Notes under the pieces: generated by a model
Database searches by the model: none
Told to the model about the DNA's origin: nothing
What the model saw: only the letters and a program-made list of their open reading frames with translations
Assembly: GCF_900111235.1 (NCBI RefSeq)
Contig: NZ_FOJI01000007.1
Location: 164,154 to 228,153, forward strand
Direction of reading: 5' to 3'
Length of the DNA: 64,000 nucleotides
From: [Clostridium] fimetarium
GTDB lineage: Bacteria; Bacillota; Clostridia; Lachnospirales; Lachnospiraceae
Program-made: the position numbers and the translations under genes
In this document: positions 1 through 10,304 of the stretch, one piece after another
Position numbering within the stretch: the stretch's first letter is position 1
How the letters are laid out: each line of letters starts with the position of its first letter

Positions 1-273
1 GCTGAATGGCAGAAAACAGAAGCGACAGGTGAGAAGTACACAGCCGAAATCAAGATGTTTGCAAATAACAGAAAAGCTTTGATTGTAGATATTTCAAGGA
101 TATTTACAGAGAGTAATATAGATGTGAAATCAATGAATTGTAGAGTAAATAAGCATGATAAAGCTACAATCAGTGTTGGATTTGATATTCATTGCAAAGA
201 TGAATTGCAAAAAATAGTTGATAAGCTAAGAAATATTGAAGGTGTAGTTGATATTATAAGAACTACAGGTTGA
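1..273 (+). CDS. relA: RelA/SpoT (p)ppGpp synthetase/hydrolase, C-terminal ACT domain, 5' truncated by window edge
   Basis: Reading is open in frame from base 1 to the TGA at 271-273, so this is the last 90 codons of a gene that begins outside the window. The protein ends with a compact ACT fold: an MFANNRKALIVDISRIF segment (nucleotide-binding-regulator type beta-alpha start), a central KSMNCRVNKHDKATISVGF strand pair, and a C-terminal helix and strand ending VVDIIRTTG. This is the typical end of long bifunctional RelA/SpoT enzymes, where the ACT (RRM) domain senses the ribosome or regulates the catalytic half. The next gene follows closely, as in the usual clostridial relA-MBL-hemZ-hisS order. 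The catalytic domains are not visible here. Confidence 0.85.
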   Translation, partial: AEWQKTEATGEKYTAEIKMFANNRKALIVDISRIFTESNIDVKSMNCRVNKHDKATISVGFDIHCKDELQKIVDKLRNIEGVVDIIRTTG

Positions 274-299
274 TGATAGCGGAAAGGTATGGTCACATT

Positions 300-938
300 A
301 TGGACGAAAATAAAATTAGAATAATTACGAAGGTGCTTGGATCAGTAAGTACTAATTGCTATTTCATAGTAAATGTATCGACAAAGGATACAATTATTAT
401 TGACCCGGCGGATAGTCCAGCGACAATCAAATCCGTAATTTCAGAAAACGGGTTAAAGCCGCAAGCTATTTTACTTACACATGGTCATTTTGACCATATT
501 TTGGCCGCGAATCAGATTAAAGAAAAATTCAATATACCTGTAATTGCCTGTGATAAAGAAAAGAATATCATTGAGAATAGTAGTTTTAATTTATCCTCAT
601 CTTTTGGAGCAAACGTTCAACTGAAGGCCGACGAATATGTGCAAGATGGAACATTATTAAATATTGCTGGATTTTCGATAAAAGTAATTCATACACCGGG
701 TCATACCGAAGGCAGTGTTTGTTATTACTTTTTAAACGAAGATATTCTAATCAGTGGTGATACATTATTTAATGAATCTGTAGGTCGAAGTGATTTTCCA
801 ACAGGAAGTGCATCACAGCTTATACGTTCAGTAAAAGAAAAATTGCTCATATTACCCGGAAAAACAATCGTGTATCCGGGCCATGGAGACTCGACTACGA
901 TTGAATATGAAAAAAAGTACAACCCATTTTGCCAATGA
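300..938 (+). CDS. MBL-fold metallo-hydrolase, glyoxalase II-like
   Basis: A 212-residue cytoplasmic metallo-beta-lactamase-fold hydrolase of the small YcbL/glyoxalase II-like group. The metal site is visible: THGHFDH (HxHxDH) near residues 59-65, a second His in HTPGHTEG, the bridging Asp in SGDTLF, and the last His in YPGHGDST. I chose ATG 300 because GGAAAGG lies about 12 bases upstream; a TTG/ATG at 270/273 would overlap the relA stop and lacks a ribosome site. Members hydrolyse thioesters or related small substrates with two zinc or iron ions; the exact substrate cannot be read from sequence. It sits between relA and hemZ, probably cotranscribed. Confidence 0.85.
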   Translation: MDENKIRIITKVLGSVSTNCYFIVNVSTKDTIIIDPADSPATIKSVISENGLKPQAILLTHGHFDHILAANQIKEKFNIPVIACDKEKNIIENSSFNLSSSFGANVQLKADEYVQDGTLLNIAGFSIKVIHTPGHTEGSVCYYFLNEDILISGDTLFNESVGRSDFPTGSASQLIRSVKEKLLILPGKTIVYPGHGDSTTIEYEKKYNPFCQ

Positions 939-962
939 GGTTTAGTGAAGGACAAAAATTAT

Positions 963-2360
963 ATGATTTATATTAAAATAGAGGACTTAGATTTTTATGA
1001 CGATGCAAATATTCTAGTAAAATCTTTTTATCCAAGAACAGAAGTGACATCAAAGCCAATTGATGATGCTGAACTTACGATTGAAGTTGAATCACCAGTA
1101 ATTGATGGTAGAAGTAAGGGAGAAATTCATGATGAATTCAAAGAAAAACTATATTTGCAATTAGTGAAATTAACAGGAAAAACATTGCCTTGGGGAAATG
1201 TAACAGGAGTACGACCAAGTAAAGTTGTGGTAAAAATGTTCAATAATGGCGTTCCTGAATCAGATATAAGAAAATTCTATAGAGAAGAACATTTTGTAAG
1301 TGAGGAAAAAATTGATTTAGCGGTGGTAGTGGCAAAGAAAGAACTTGAGATACTAAAAAGTATAGACTATATTAAAGGTTATAGTTTATACATTGGAATT
1401 CCATTTTGCCCAACTACATGTTTGTATTGCTCATTTACCTCATTTTCATTAGCAATATGGCAAAAAGAAGTAGACAATTATTTAGATGCGTTAATCAAGG
1501 AAATGCAGTTTGTTTCTGACAGCATGAAGGATAGAAGGTTAGACACGATATATTTTGGAGGTGGAACGCCAACTACTCTTTCCGCGCAACAATTAGACAG
1601 ATTACTTACTGCCTTAGAAAATAATTTTAATGTTGAGCACGTTTACGAATTAACGGTAGAGGCAGGTCGCCCTGACAGTATTACATTGGAAAAATTATTG
1701 GTTTTGAAGTCTCATAAAGTAGGTAGAATTTCGATTAATCCTCAAACGATGAATCAGAAAACGCTTGATATTATTGGTAGACGTCATACGGTTCAACAGA
1801 TTATAGATTCATTTAAAATGGCAAGAGACAATGGATTTGATAATATTAACATGGATTTGATTTTGGGACTTCCAGGTGAAGACGAAGCAATGATTCATTA
1901 TACATTAGAACAAATTAAGAAATTAAGCCCAGATAGCCTTACAATTCATTCACTTGCAATAAAACGTGCTGCGGCGATTAATATTTTAAAAGAGAAATAT
2001 AAGAATGTATCAATTGTTAATACGGATGAAATCGTTGCGATGACAGCAGCATATGCAAAAGAAATGGGACTTGAACCGTATTATATGTATCGTCAGAAAA
2101 ATATGGCTGGTAATTTCGAAAATGTGGGCTATTCTAAACCAGGAAAAGAATGCATTTATAATGTTCTAATTATGGAGGAGAAGCAGACAATAATAGCAGT
2201 TGGTGCAGGCGGTGCCTCAAAGGTTATTTTTTATAGTGAAGATGGCAACTATGATAGAGTTGAAAGAATAGAAAATGTAAAAGATGTAAGAAATTATATA
2301 GATAGAATTGATGAGATGATTGATAGAAAACGTAAATTTTTCGCAGAAAACAGTTTCTAA
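963..2360 (+). CDS. hemZ: Coproporphyrinogen III dehydrogenase-like radical SAM protein HemZ
   Basis: A 465-residue radical SAM protein. The cluster-binding CPTTCLYC (CxxxCxxC) lies near residue 152, followed by the GGGTPT motif that binds SAM and the ELTVEAGRPD strand typical of the HemN/HemZ group. The N-terminal part (about residues 1-140) is the extra domain seen in clostridial and bacillar HemZ. Start: ATG 963 with AAGGA at 948-952; a GTG at 945 would add six residues. HemZ is linked to oxygen-independent heme synthesis in Bacillus, but clostridial copies in organisms lacking heme pathways may act on other substrates, so the specific reaction is uncertain. The gene is 24 bases after the MBL gene. 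Confidence 0.9.
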   Translation: MIYIKIEDLDFYDDANILVKSFYPRTEVTSKPIDDAELTIEVESPVIDGRSKGEIHDEFKEKLYLQLVKLTGKTLPWGNVTGVRPSKVVVKMFNNGVPESDIRKFYREEHFVSEEKIDLAVVVAKKELEILKSIDYIKGYSLYIGIPFCPTTCLYCSFTSFSLAIWQKEVDNYLDALIKEMQFVSDSMKDRRLDTIYFGGGTPTTLSAQQLDRLLTALENNFNVEHVYELTVEAGRPDSITLEKLLVLKSHKVGRISINPQTMNQKTLDIIGRRHTVQQIIDSFKMARDNGFDNINMDLILGLPGEDEAMIHYTLEQIKKLSPDSLTIHSLAIKRAAAINILKEKYKNVSIVNTDEIVAMTAAYAKEMGLEPYYMYRQKNMAGNFENVGYSKPGKECIYNVLIMEEKQTIIAVGAGGASKVIFYSEDGNYDRVERIENVKDVRNYIDRIDEMIDRKRKFFAENSF

Positions 2361-2393
2361 TTAATTGGTTAGAGTTAGAGGGGAAATTGAGTA

Positions 2394-3080
2394 ATGGATA
2401 AACAAAAGAAAGTAAATAATCAGTATATCGGCGGGACAGCAGTGAATCGTGTTAAGTTGAATAATAATGTAAATGATTATAAACAGAAAAAAAATAATTA
2501 TATGTGGAACGATTTTAAGGATGGAATTTCACATGGAATATTAGTAAGTAATCTTGCATATTCGCTTGCAAAAGCTATGAAGTTAGAAGAAGCAGAGTGT
2601 TACGATTTGGCATTAGCTGGATTACTTCATGATATTGGAAAACTTGAACTTTCGCAGTATTTGTATGGAAGAAATAACGATGGACTTTCAATTGAAGAAA
2701 TGAAATATATGAGAATGCATTCTAAATTAAGTTATGATTTGCTTTTAGATTATCATTATTCAGATAATTTAATGGAAACAGTACTTAGACATCATGAGTG
2801 CTATGATGGAAGTGGATATCCAGATAATTTACAAGGTGAAGAAATTCCACTTGGAGCAAGGATTATAAGAGTGGTTGATGAATTTGCGGCGTTGATTGCG
2901 GACAGACCTTACAGAAAGGCATTCGACATAGATACTGCTGTGGATATCATGATAGAAGAAGTTAAAAATATGGATATGGTTGTCTTTATTACTTTTCAGA
3001 GAATGATACACGAACCGGAAACATTACAATTGATTGAAAAAAGTAAAATCGAAATAAATGATATAGATTTGGAGGATTAG
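2394..3080 (+). CDS. HD-GYP domain protein, probable cyclic-di-GMP phosphodiesterase
   Basis: A 228-residue protein without membrane segments. HD-GYP hallmarks are in order: SHGILVSNLAYSLA (first His), LLHDIGKLEL near residue 78 (HD), a His at MRMHSKLSYD, then RHHECYDGSGYPD near residue 131 (HHE and the GYP signature), and RVVDEFAALI. With the metal ligands and the GYP triad intact it is likely an active c-di-GMP (or related dinucleotide) hydrolase. The N-terminal 40 residues are polar and rich in Asn/Lys with no recognised sensor domain. It is inserted between hemZ and hisS, six bases before hisS, in a block otherwise made of translation genes. Start ATG has GAGGGGA upstream. Confidence 0.85.
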   Translation: MDKQKKVNNQYIGGTAVNRVKLNNNVNDYKQKKNNYMWNDFKDGISHGILVSNLAYSLAKAMKLEEAECYDLALAGLLHDIGKLELSQYLYGRNNDGLSIEEMKYMRMHSKLSYDLLLDYHYSDNLMETVLRHHECYDGSGYPDNLQGEEIPLGARIIRVVDEFAALIADRPYRKAFDIDTAVDIMIEEVKNMDMVVFITFQRMIHEPETLQLIEKSKIEINDIDLED

Positions 3081-3085
3081 CAGTT

Positions 3086-4345
3086 ATGGCACTCAGTAAG
3101 AAGCCTGTAACAGGTATGAAAGACATTTTACCAGCGGAGATGCAGATAAGAGATTACGTAATTGGTGTAATAAAAGATACCTATGGTGATTTTGGATTTA
3201 CACCGATAGAGACACCTTGTATGGAAAATATAGAAAATTTAAGTAGCAAGCAGGGCGGAGAAAATGAAAAACTCATATTCAAGGTATTAAAACGTGGAGA
3301 AAAGCTGAACCTTGAAACTGCAAAGACAGAAGCTGACCTTGTAGATACGGGGCTTAGATATGATTTGACGGTTCCACTAGTTCGATTCTATTCAAATAAT
3401 GCAAGCCAGCTTCCTACTCCATTTAAAGCACTACAAATTGGAAATGTGTGGAGAGCTGACAGACCGCAAAGAGGTCGTTATCGTCAGTTTATGCAGTGTG
3501 ATATTGATATTTTGGGAGAGCCAAGTAATCTTGCAGAAATTGAGCTTATTCTCGCAACAACAACAACGCTTGGAAAACTTGGATTCAAGGATTTCCAGAT
3601 TCGTATCAATGAACGAAGAATCCTTAAGGCAATGGCGGCGTATAGTGGATTTTCAGAAGAAAATTATGATACCGTATTTATTATTCTAGATAAGATGGAC
3701 AAGATAGGTCTTGACGGAGTTGCTACTGAATTAGAAAGCAGTGGATTTGATAAGACAAGCATAGATAAATACGTGGCATTATTCAAAGGTGTTGATAATG
3801 CGCAGAATGGTGTGGCTTATCTTGCACATGAACTGGTTGGTTTTCTTGAAAAAGAAGTAGAAGAAAGTCTTGCTGAAATTATTGAAAGTGTCGAAACTAC
3901 AAAGGCAGCAAAATTCGAAATAATATTTGACCCAACATTAGTGAGGGGCATGTCTTATTATACAGGAACTATTTTTGAAATTTCTATCCCTGAGTTTGGT
4001 GGAAGTTGTGGCGGCGGTGGACGTTATGATAAGATGGTAGGAAATTTCACGGGAAGTGATGTTCCTGCGTGCGGATTTTCAATTGGATTTGAACGGATTG
4101 TATTACTACTTCTTGAAAGTGGCTTTCAGATACCTACTGAATCAAAGAAAATCGCATATCTTTTGGAAAAAGGCATCGCGGGAAAAGCTTTGTGTAATGT
4201 AATTGAAGAAGCGCAAAATGCAAGAAAGAATGGCGAAAAAGTTCTTGTAGTTAGAATGAATAAAAATAAAAAATTTCAAAAAGAACAACTTATACAACAA
4301 GGCTATGAAGAATTCAAGGAATTCTATAATGACCCGTTAAACTAA
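3086..4345 (+). CDS. hisS: Histidyl-tRNA synthetase
   Basis: A 419-residue class II aminoacyl-tRNA synthetase. Visible: motif 1 around residues 15-45 (MKDILPAEM ... FTPIETPCMEN), motif 2 (RADRPQRGRYRQF near residue 128), the histidine-specific RGMSYYTGTIFEI, and motif 3 (GFSIGFERIVLLL near 330). The start is preceded by GGAGG at nine bases. The region after motif 3 is only about 69 residues and does not show the usual end of the HisS anticodon-binding domain, making the protein shorter at its C-terminus than most HisS. It is followed by aspS after 23 bases; the hisS-aspS pair is a common Firmicute operon. Function is confident; the reduced C-domain is noted under findings. Confidence 0.93.
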   Translation: MALSKKPVTGMKDILPAEMQIRDYVIGVIKDTYGDFGFTPIETPCMENIENLSSKQGGENEKLIFKVLKRGEKLNLETAKTEADLVDTGLRYDLTVPLVRFYSNNASQLPTPFKALQIGNVWRADRPQRGRYRQFMQCDIDILGEPSNLAEIELILATTTTLGKLGFKDFQIRINERRILKAMAAYSGFSEENYDTVFIILDKMDKIGLDGVATELESSGFDKTSIDKYVALFKGVDNAQNGVAYLAHELVGFLEKEVEESLAEIIESVETTKAAKFEIIFDPTLVRGMSYYTGTIFEISIPEFGGSCGGGGRYDKMVGNFTGSDVPACGFSIGFERIVLLLLESGFQIPTESKKIAYLLEKGIAGKALCNVIEEAQNARKNGEKVLVVRMNKNKKFQKEQLIQQGYEEFKEFYNDPLN

Positions 4346-4368
4346 GAGATATTTATAAGGAGGAAAAA

Positions 4369-6153
4369 ATGGCTGAATCAATGAAAGGCTTAAAAAGAAG
4401 TAATAGATGTACTGAAATAGGTGTTGAAAATGTAGGACAAGTTGTAACTGTAATGGGGTGGGTTCAAAAAAGAAGAAATTTAGGAAGCTTGATTTTTGTG
4501 GATTTGCGAGATCGCTCCGGTTTATTGCAGATAATATTTGATGAAAATGATATCGGAAAAGAAGGCTTTGAAAAGGCTTATGGCATAAGAAATGAATTTG
4601 TAATTGCAGTGGTTGGACAAGTTGAAAAACGTTCAGGAGCTGTTAATGAAAATCTTGCGACTGGTGAAATAGAGATTCGTGCAACGCAACTTAGAATCCT
4701 TTCAGAATCAGAGACTCCACCTTTTCCTATTGAGGAAAATTCAAATGTAAAGGAAGAACTTCGATTAAAATACAGATATTTAGACCTTAGAAGACCGGAT
4801 CTTCAAAATAATTTGATTATGAGAAGCAAGGTTGCTACACTTACAAGATTATTTCTTGCAAATGAAGGGTTCCTTGAAATCGAAACTCCTATGCTTACAA
4901 AAAGTACGCCAGAAGGAGCTAGGGATTACCTTGTTCCTAGCCGTGTTCACCCAGGTAACTTTTATGCACTTCCACAGTCACCTCAGTTATTTAAACAATT
5001 ACTAATGTGTTCTGGATATGACAGATATATGCAGATTGTAAAATGCTTTAGAGATGAGGATTTAAGAGCGGACAGACAACCTGAATTCACACAGATTGAT
5101 ATGGAATTGTCATTTGTTGATATTGATGATGTTATAGAAGTAAATGAAAGATTGTTGGCACATGTATTCAAAGAAGTGATTGACGTTGATGTTCAACTTC
5201 CAATTCAAAGAATGACATGGCAGGTAGCAATGGATCGTTTTGGTTCTGATAAACCAGATCTTAGATTTGGTATGGAGCTTAAGGATGTTTCAAATATCGT
5301 AAAAGATTGCGGCTTTGTTGTATTTACAGGAGCTCTTGAAAATGGCGGTTCGGTTAGAGGAATTAATGCAAATGGTCAAGGTGCAATGCCTCGTAAAAAG
5401 ATAGATGCTTTAGTGGAATTCGCTAAGGGATATGGCGCAAAAGGTCTTGCATATATTGCAATTAATGAAGATGGCACATTTAAATCATCATTTGGAAAAT
5501 TCATGACAGAGGATGAAATGCAGGCACTTATTGATGCTATGGAAGGTAAACCCGGTGATTTACTTTTGTTTTCATCTGATAAGAATAAGATCGTATGGAA
5601 TGTTTTAGGCGCGCTTAGAGTTGAAATCGCAAATAGCCTTGGATTACTCGATAAGAATATTTTTGAATTTCTTTGGGTTACAGAATTCCCACTTCTTGAG
5701 TTTTCAGAAGAAGAAAATAGATTTACAGCGATGCATCATCCATTTACAATGCCAATGGAAGAAGATCTTGATAAACTTGAAAGTGATCCAGGATCAGTTC
5801 GTGCGAAAGCCTATGATATCGTATTGAATGGTACTGAAATCGGTGGAGGTAGCGTTAGAATATCGCAAAACCATATCCAAGAAAAAATGCTTGAATTACT
5901 TGGCTTCACAAAAGAGGATGCTTATGAAAGATTTGGATTCCTTTTAGATGCATTTAAATATGGTGTTCCCCCACATGCAGGCCTGGCTTATGGGCTTGAT
6001 AGAATGGTCATGCTTATGGCAAAAAAAGACAGTATTAGAGATGTTATCGCCTTTCCTAAGATAAAAGATGCAACTTGTCTTATGACAGATGCACCAAATG
6101 TTGTTGACGCAAAACAACTTAAAGAATTAGCCTTGGAAATCATTGAAAAATAA
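4369..6153 (+). CDS. aspS: Aspartyl-tRNA synthetase, bacterial type
   Basis: A 594-residue class II synthetase with the full bacterial layout: N-terminal OB-fold anticodon-binding domain (about residues 20-110), catalytic core with motif 2 FRDEDLRADRQPEFTQID, the bacterial GAD insertion (about residues 310-420), and C-terminal motif 3 GLAYGLDRMVML. Length matches the usual bacterial AspRS (about 590). AAGGAGG is present six bases before ATG. Whether it is discriminating or also charges Asn-tRNA cannot be decided from this window because no gatCAB is present here. It is the last gene of the block before the chemoreceptor. Confidence 0.96.
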   Translation: MAESMKGLKRSNRCTEIGVENVGQVVTVMGWVQKRRNLGSLIFVDLRDRSGLLQIIFDENDIGKEGFEKAYGIRNEFVIAVVGQVEKRSGAVNENLATGEIEIRATQLRILSESETPPFPIEENSNVKEELRLKYRYLDLRRPDLQNNLIMRSKVATLTRLFLANEGFLEIETPMLTKSTPEGARDYLVPSRVHPGNFYALPQSPQLFKQLLMCSGYDRYMQIVKCFRDEDLRADRQPEFTQIDMELSFVDIDDVIEVNERLLAHVFKEVIDVDVQLPIQRMTWQVAMDRFGSDKPDLRFGMELKDVSNIVKDCGFVVFTGALENGGSVRGINANGQGAMPRKKIDALVEFAKGYGAKGLAYIAINEDGTFKSSFGKFMTEDEMQALIDAMEGKPGDLLLFSSDKNKIVWNVLGALRVEIANSLGLLDKNIFEFLWVTEFPLLEFSEEENRFTAMHHPFTMPMEEDLDKLESDPGSVRAKAYDIVLNGTEIGGGSVRISQNHIQEKMLELLGFTKEDAYERFGFLLDAFKYGVPPHAGLAYGLDRMVMLMAKKDSIRDVIAFPKIKDATCLMTDAPNVVDAKQLKELALEIIEK

Positions 6154-6224
6154 GGAAATCTATAGTAAAATGTATACAGTATTTATTTGGTGAAGAAATA
6201 TAATAAAAAGGCGGTTTTTTTACG

Positions 6225-8744
6225 ATGGATGAAAATAAAGCGACAGAGGATATTCTTAAAGATACTGGAAATATTCCTCAAAATACAGATGATATTCGCG
6301 AAAATACAAAAGATGAAAAAAATATTATATCAACGCTAGATGAAGTTATAGTGACTGATAGCAATACTGACCTTTCCGAAAAAGAGTCAGCTACGGTATC
6401 TGCAACTAAAACGGATGATGAAGTTGTGGTAGCGGATGATATGATGGTAGCGGATGAAGTGATGGTAGCGGATGAAGTGATTCAAGAAGATGTGATCATT
6501 GAAGGAAATCAAAATGTTTCTCAAATGTTATTGCAAGAGGACGCATTAGGAAAACATAAAGGTATTAAATTTAATAAGGTAGATAAAGAAGCAAAGAAGA
6601 TGAAGTTCAATCTGAGAAAAGAAAAAATGGAGCAGGGATTGAATGAAAAAAGAGATGAATTTGAAGAGCTTAAGTCGGATATGATTTCCACTAAGAAAGA
6701 TTCAAGACTTATGCTAAAGTTTCAAAGCATTCGTGTAAAATTAATCTGTGCTTTTTTAATCCCAGTAGTTTTGATAATTATGTTAGGTGTTTTGTCATAT
6801 TCGACAGCTTCTAAAGCTATTGTTTCAAGCTTCGAAACATCAGCACAGTCAACAATCCAAAAAACTTCAGATTATTATAGCCTAATGTTTTCGAATGTTA
6901 GGACATCAGCAAATGATTTGGCAAATAACAAAACTTTGAAAGATTATTATTCAAAGTCATATACTGGCGATTTAACAGCAGAAGGAACTACATATAATAC
7001 GCTTAGAGATCAAATATCATCTATAGCTAGTAGTAGTGATGCAATTTCTAATGTTTTTGTAATAGGTTCGTATGGTACGCCCCTTGCGACTGCTACTTTG
7101 ACAGCAACAGAAAGTACATATTCAGGTCTTTCTGTTTCAGACGAAGCAAAAGTGATAGATAGCAATAAAACAGCATGGTTTTCAAAACATATATTTTTAG
7201 ATAGCAAGAGTTCAAGTACATATGCATTAAGTTATGCTCGTCAACTTACGGGAAATAATTTAAAAAGCATTGGTTATATATTTATTGATTTAAATAAAGA
7301 TTTTGTTAATGACCCACTTAATAATGTTAATTTAGGAGATAAGAGTATAGTTGCCCTGGTTGCTCCAGATAATGGAGAAATCGTAGCTGGACAGAATATC
7401 AATATAGATAGTAATACCGTTTACTTTGCAGATAAAGATTACTATAAGAAAGCTGCAGAGGGACAGGACAAATCTGGATATCAATATGTGAAGTATAATG
7501 GTGTAACCGAATTATTCATATATGCAAAAAATGATGCTGGATTTATGGTATGCTCAGTTATTCCCAAAAGTGTAATTATAGCTCAAGCAGGAAGCATTAA
7601 ATTAATTACTATTATTGCTGTTATTATTGCATTTGGTATTGCATTAGCGGTTGGTGGAATAATAGCAACGAGTATGAGTACAGCAATCCATAATATTATG
7701 GGAAAACTTGAAAAAGCAGCAGAAGGCGATTTGACTGTCGTTGTTAATTCAAGAAGAAAAGATGAATTTAAAGTTTTAGCTGAAAGTATTAATAATATGA
7801 TAGGTAAAATGAAACAACTAATAGAAGAAACAAAAAGTGTTTCCTTGACGGTTGATGATTCTGCTAAAACTGTAACAGATAGCGCTATGACATTACTTGA
7901 TGCAACGCGAGGAATTACAGATTCAATTAGTGGCATTGAAAAAGGTATTGTTCAACAGGCGAATGATTCAGAAAGCTGTATGCGTCAGATGGACGTGCTT
8001 TCTGAGAAGATTAATATTGTATCTGATAATTCAAACAAAATATCAGAAATAGCAGAAGGTACAAAAGAGATTGTTCAAACAGGTCTGAATACAATAGATG
8101 AGCTTAATTCAAATGTAAAGGATACAGTAGATATTACAAATGCGGTAATAATTGGTATACAAGCACTTCAAGAGTCGTCAAAATCAATTGGGAATATTAT
8201 TGGTGTAATTAATGAGATTGCAGAACAAACTAATTTACTTTCACTGAATGCTTCAATTGAAGCTGCAAGAGCAGGGGATGCAGGTAGAGGATTTGCGGTT
8301 GTTGCAGGTGAGATTCGTAAGCTTGCAGACCAGTCGGTTGAATCAGCGAATAAGATTAGAATAATTATTGAAGAAATTGATTCAAAGACAAAAGCAACAG
8401 TTACTACTGCAAAACAGGCAGAGAGTGTTGTAGCTGTTCAAGAAAAGTCGCTTAAAAATACGTTAGCAGTATTTGTTGATATTCAATCACAAGTAGTAGA
8501 ACTTGTTACGAATGTTAATAATATTGCAAGTGGTGTTAATGATATTGCTGATACAAAATCAGAGACACTTTTCGCGATAGAAAATATTTCAGCGGTATCA
8601 GAGGAAACAGCAGCAACAGCACAGGAAGTTACAGAAACTGCAACAAAGCAGATGGAAGCGGTTGAAGATCTTAATAGAGCGGCTGAATCTTTAAATAAAA
8701 ATGCGAGTGCATTGTCACAAGCAATTGATTTGTTTATCGTATAA
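6225..8744 (+). CDS. Methyl-accepting chemotaxis protein with extended acidic N-terminus
   Basis: An 839-residue chemoreceptor. Layout: a long cytoplasmic extension (residues 1 to about 170), TM1 at about 171-193, an extracellular Cache-like sensor at about 195-455, TM2 at about 459-485, HAMP at about 485-540, and a signalling coiled coil to the end with the conserved tip [21 protein letters not shown] near residue 665. The extension is unusual for this family: first acidic and containing three 18-bp tandem units at 6428-6481 (VADE-type repeats), then basic just before TM1. No CheR-binding pentapeptide is seen at the C-terminus. Ligand unknown. The start has AAGGCGG separated by a T-run from ATG, a somewhat weak site. 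Confidence 0.93.
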   Translation: MDENKATEDILKDTGNIPQNTDDIRENTKDEKNIISTLDEVIVTDSNTDLSEKESATVSATKTDDEVVVADDMMVADEVMVADEVIQEDVIIEGNQNVSQMLLQEDALGKHKGIKFNKVDKEAKKMKFNLRKEKMEQGLNEKRDEFEELKSDMISTKKDSRLMLKFQSIRVKLICAFLIPVVLIIMLGVLSYSTASKAIVSSFETSAQSTIQKTSDYYSLMFSNVRTSANDLANNKTLKDYYSKSYTGDLTAEGTTYNTLRDQISSIASSSDAISNVFVIGSYGTPLATATLTATESTYSGLSVSDEAKVIDSNKTAWFSKHIFLDSKSSSTYALSYARQLTGNNLKSIGYIFIDLNKDFVNDPLNNVNLGDKSIVALVAPDNGEIVAGQNINIDSNTVYFADKDYYKKAAEGQDKSGYQYVKYNGVTELFIYAKNDAGFMVCSVIPKSVIIAQAGSIKLITIIAVIIAFGIALAVGGIIATSMSTAIHNIMGKLEKAAEGDLTVVVNSRRKDEFKVLAESINNMIGKMKQLIEETKSVSLTVDDSAKTVTDSAMTLLDATRGITDSISGIEKGIVQQANDSESCMRQMDVLSEKINIVSDNSNKISEIAEGTKEIVQTGLNTIDELNSNVKDTVDITNAVIIGIQALQESSKSIGNIIGVINEIAEQTNLLSLNASIEAARAGDAGRGFAVVAGEIRKLADQSVESANKIRIIIEEIDSKTKATVTTAKQAESVVAVQEKSLKNTLAVFVDIQSQVVELVTNVNNIASGVNDIADTKSETLFAIENISAVSEETAATAQEVTETATKQMEAVEDLNRAAESLNKNASALSQAIDLFIV

Positions 8745-8830
8745 TAATTGCTTTTTGCAGTTGTTGTATCATTAATATAGGCATTATATTTGCCATCAAG
8801 AAATTATTTATATAATAACGGAGGTATAAA

Positions 8831-10069
8831 ATGTATTCATTTGATGAAGTCTTGAACTTCGATCCAGAAGTAGCAAATGCTATGGATGATGAAATTGCAA
8901 GACAAAGAAGCCACATTGAGTTAATCGCGTCAGAAAACCTTGTAAGTAAGGCGGTTATGGCTGCAATGGGAAGTCCATTAACGAACAAGTACGCTGAAGG
9001 ATATCCAGGGAAGAGATATTATGGAGGATGCGAGTACGTAGATGTTATTGAAACACTTGCAATAGAAAGAGCGAAAAAGTTATTTGATTGTGGATATGCG
9101 AATGTTCAGCCACATTCAGGAGCACAGGCTAACATGGCAGTGTTTTTTGCAATGCTTGAGCCAGGCGATACGTTTATGGGTATGAGTCTTGATGCAGGCG
9201 GACATTTAACACATGGTTCACCTGTCAATATGTCAGGAAAATACTATAACATCGTTCCTTACGGCGTGAATGAAGATGGTTTTATAGATTATGATAATGT
9301 TTTGAAGATTGCAAAAGAATGCAAGCCAAAACTTATCGTTGCTGGTGCGAGTGCATATGCAAGAATTATAGATTTCAAGAAATTTAGAGAAATCGCTGAT
9401 GAAGTAGGCGCTTATTTGATGGTAGATATGGCTCATATTGCTGGTCTTGTAGCTGGAGGTCAACACCCAAGTCCAATTCCTTATGCTGATGTTGTTACAA
9501 CAACAACACACAAAACATTAAGGGGCCCAAGAGGTGGTATGATTCTATGTTCAAAAGAAAACGGTGTGAAGTTTAATTTTAACAAAGCAGTATTTCCAGG
9601 TATCCAAGGTGGACCTTTGATGCATGTAATTGCAGCGAAAGCAGTTTGTTTCAAAGAAGCTTTAGATGATAGTTTCAAAGATTATGCTAAAAATGTTGTC
9701 GAGAATTCAGCAGCGCTTGCCAATGGCTTGATAGGTAGAGGATTCAAACTTGTTTCAGGTGGTACAGATAATCACTTGATGCTGGTAGATTTAACAAATA
9801 AGAATCTTACTGGTAAAGAAGTTGAGAAGTTTCTTGATGCAGCAAATATTACATGTAACAAAAACACAATTCCTAATGATCCAGCATCACCATTTGTTAC
9901 AAGTGGCGTTAGGTTAGGTTCAGCTGCCGTTACAACTAGAGGATTTAATACAGCAGATATGGATGTTGTTGCAGAGGCAATGGCACTTCTTATTAATGAT
10001 GTTGAAAATAATAGAGAAAAGGCTATGGAATTAGTTAAGACATTAACTGACAAGTATCCACTTTATTAA
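8831..10069 (+). CDS. glyA: Serine hydroxymethyltransferase
   Basis: A 412-residue PLP enzyme that interconverts serine and glycine with transfer of a one-carbon unit to tetrahydrofolate. The PLP-lysine motif is [16 protein letters not shown] (Lys near residue 226), the N-terminal [13 protein letters not shown] and the GGHLTHGS motifs are intact, and the length is normal. CGGAGG lies seven bases before ATG. It stands alone with a strong terminator immediately downstream. Confidence 0.97.
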   Translation: MYSFDEVLNFDPEVANAMDDEIARQRSHIELIASENLVSKAVMAAMGSPLTNKYAEGYPGKRYYGGCEYVDVIETLAIERAKKLFDCGYANVQPHSGAQANMAVFFAMLEPGDTFMGMSLDAGGHLTHGSPVNMSGKYYNIVPYGVNEDGFIDYDNVLKIAKECKPKLIVAGASAYARIIDFKKFREIADEVGAYLMVDMAHIAGLVAGGQHPSPIPYADVVTTTTHKTLRGPRGGMILCSKENGVKFNFNKAVFPGIQGGPLMHVIAAKAVCFKEALDDSFKDYAKNVVENSAALANGLIGRGFKLVSGGTDNHLMLVDLTNKNLTGKEVEKFLDAANITCNKNTIPNDPASPFVTSGVRLGSAAVTTRGFNTADMDVVAEAMALLINDVENNREKAMELVKTLTDKYPLY

Positions 10070-10079
10070 TAAAATAATA

Positions 10080-10122
10080 GAAAGCGTCTAAGTGAGATAC
10101 TTCCTTAGACGCTTTCCTTATT
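10080..10122 (+). terminator. Rho-independent terminator of glyA
   Basis: Perfect 13-bp stem (10080-10092 with 10104-10116, core AAAGCGTCTAAG) and an 11-base loop, followed by a CTTATTTAT tract. It begins 10 bases after the glyA stop. The bases from 10123 to the next gene at 10305 hold no recognised element. Confidence 0.85.
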
Positions 10123-10304
10123 TATATTTAATTGTAGATGCGGTTAAATGTTGGAAAAGGATAAGTGTTATAAAAGAGCTAGCTTTATGGGGACGGCATA
10201 AATAACAGCTTATTTAGATTAAAAAGTAAGATATTTGGTAAATATATAAAAAAGAGGATGGCGCAATAAATATCTGTTTAAATTGGATTAAGGGAGAAAA
10301 TATT

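Noticed and set aside
10123..10304. Possible riboswitch before the GH25 gene
   Set aside because: No conserved core of a known class could be recognised; only AT-rich DNA.
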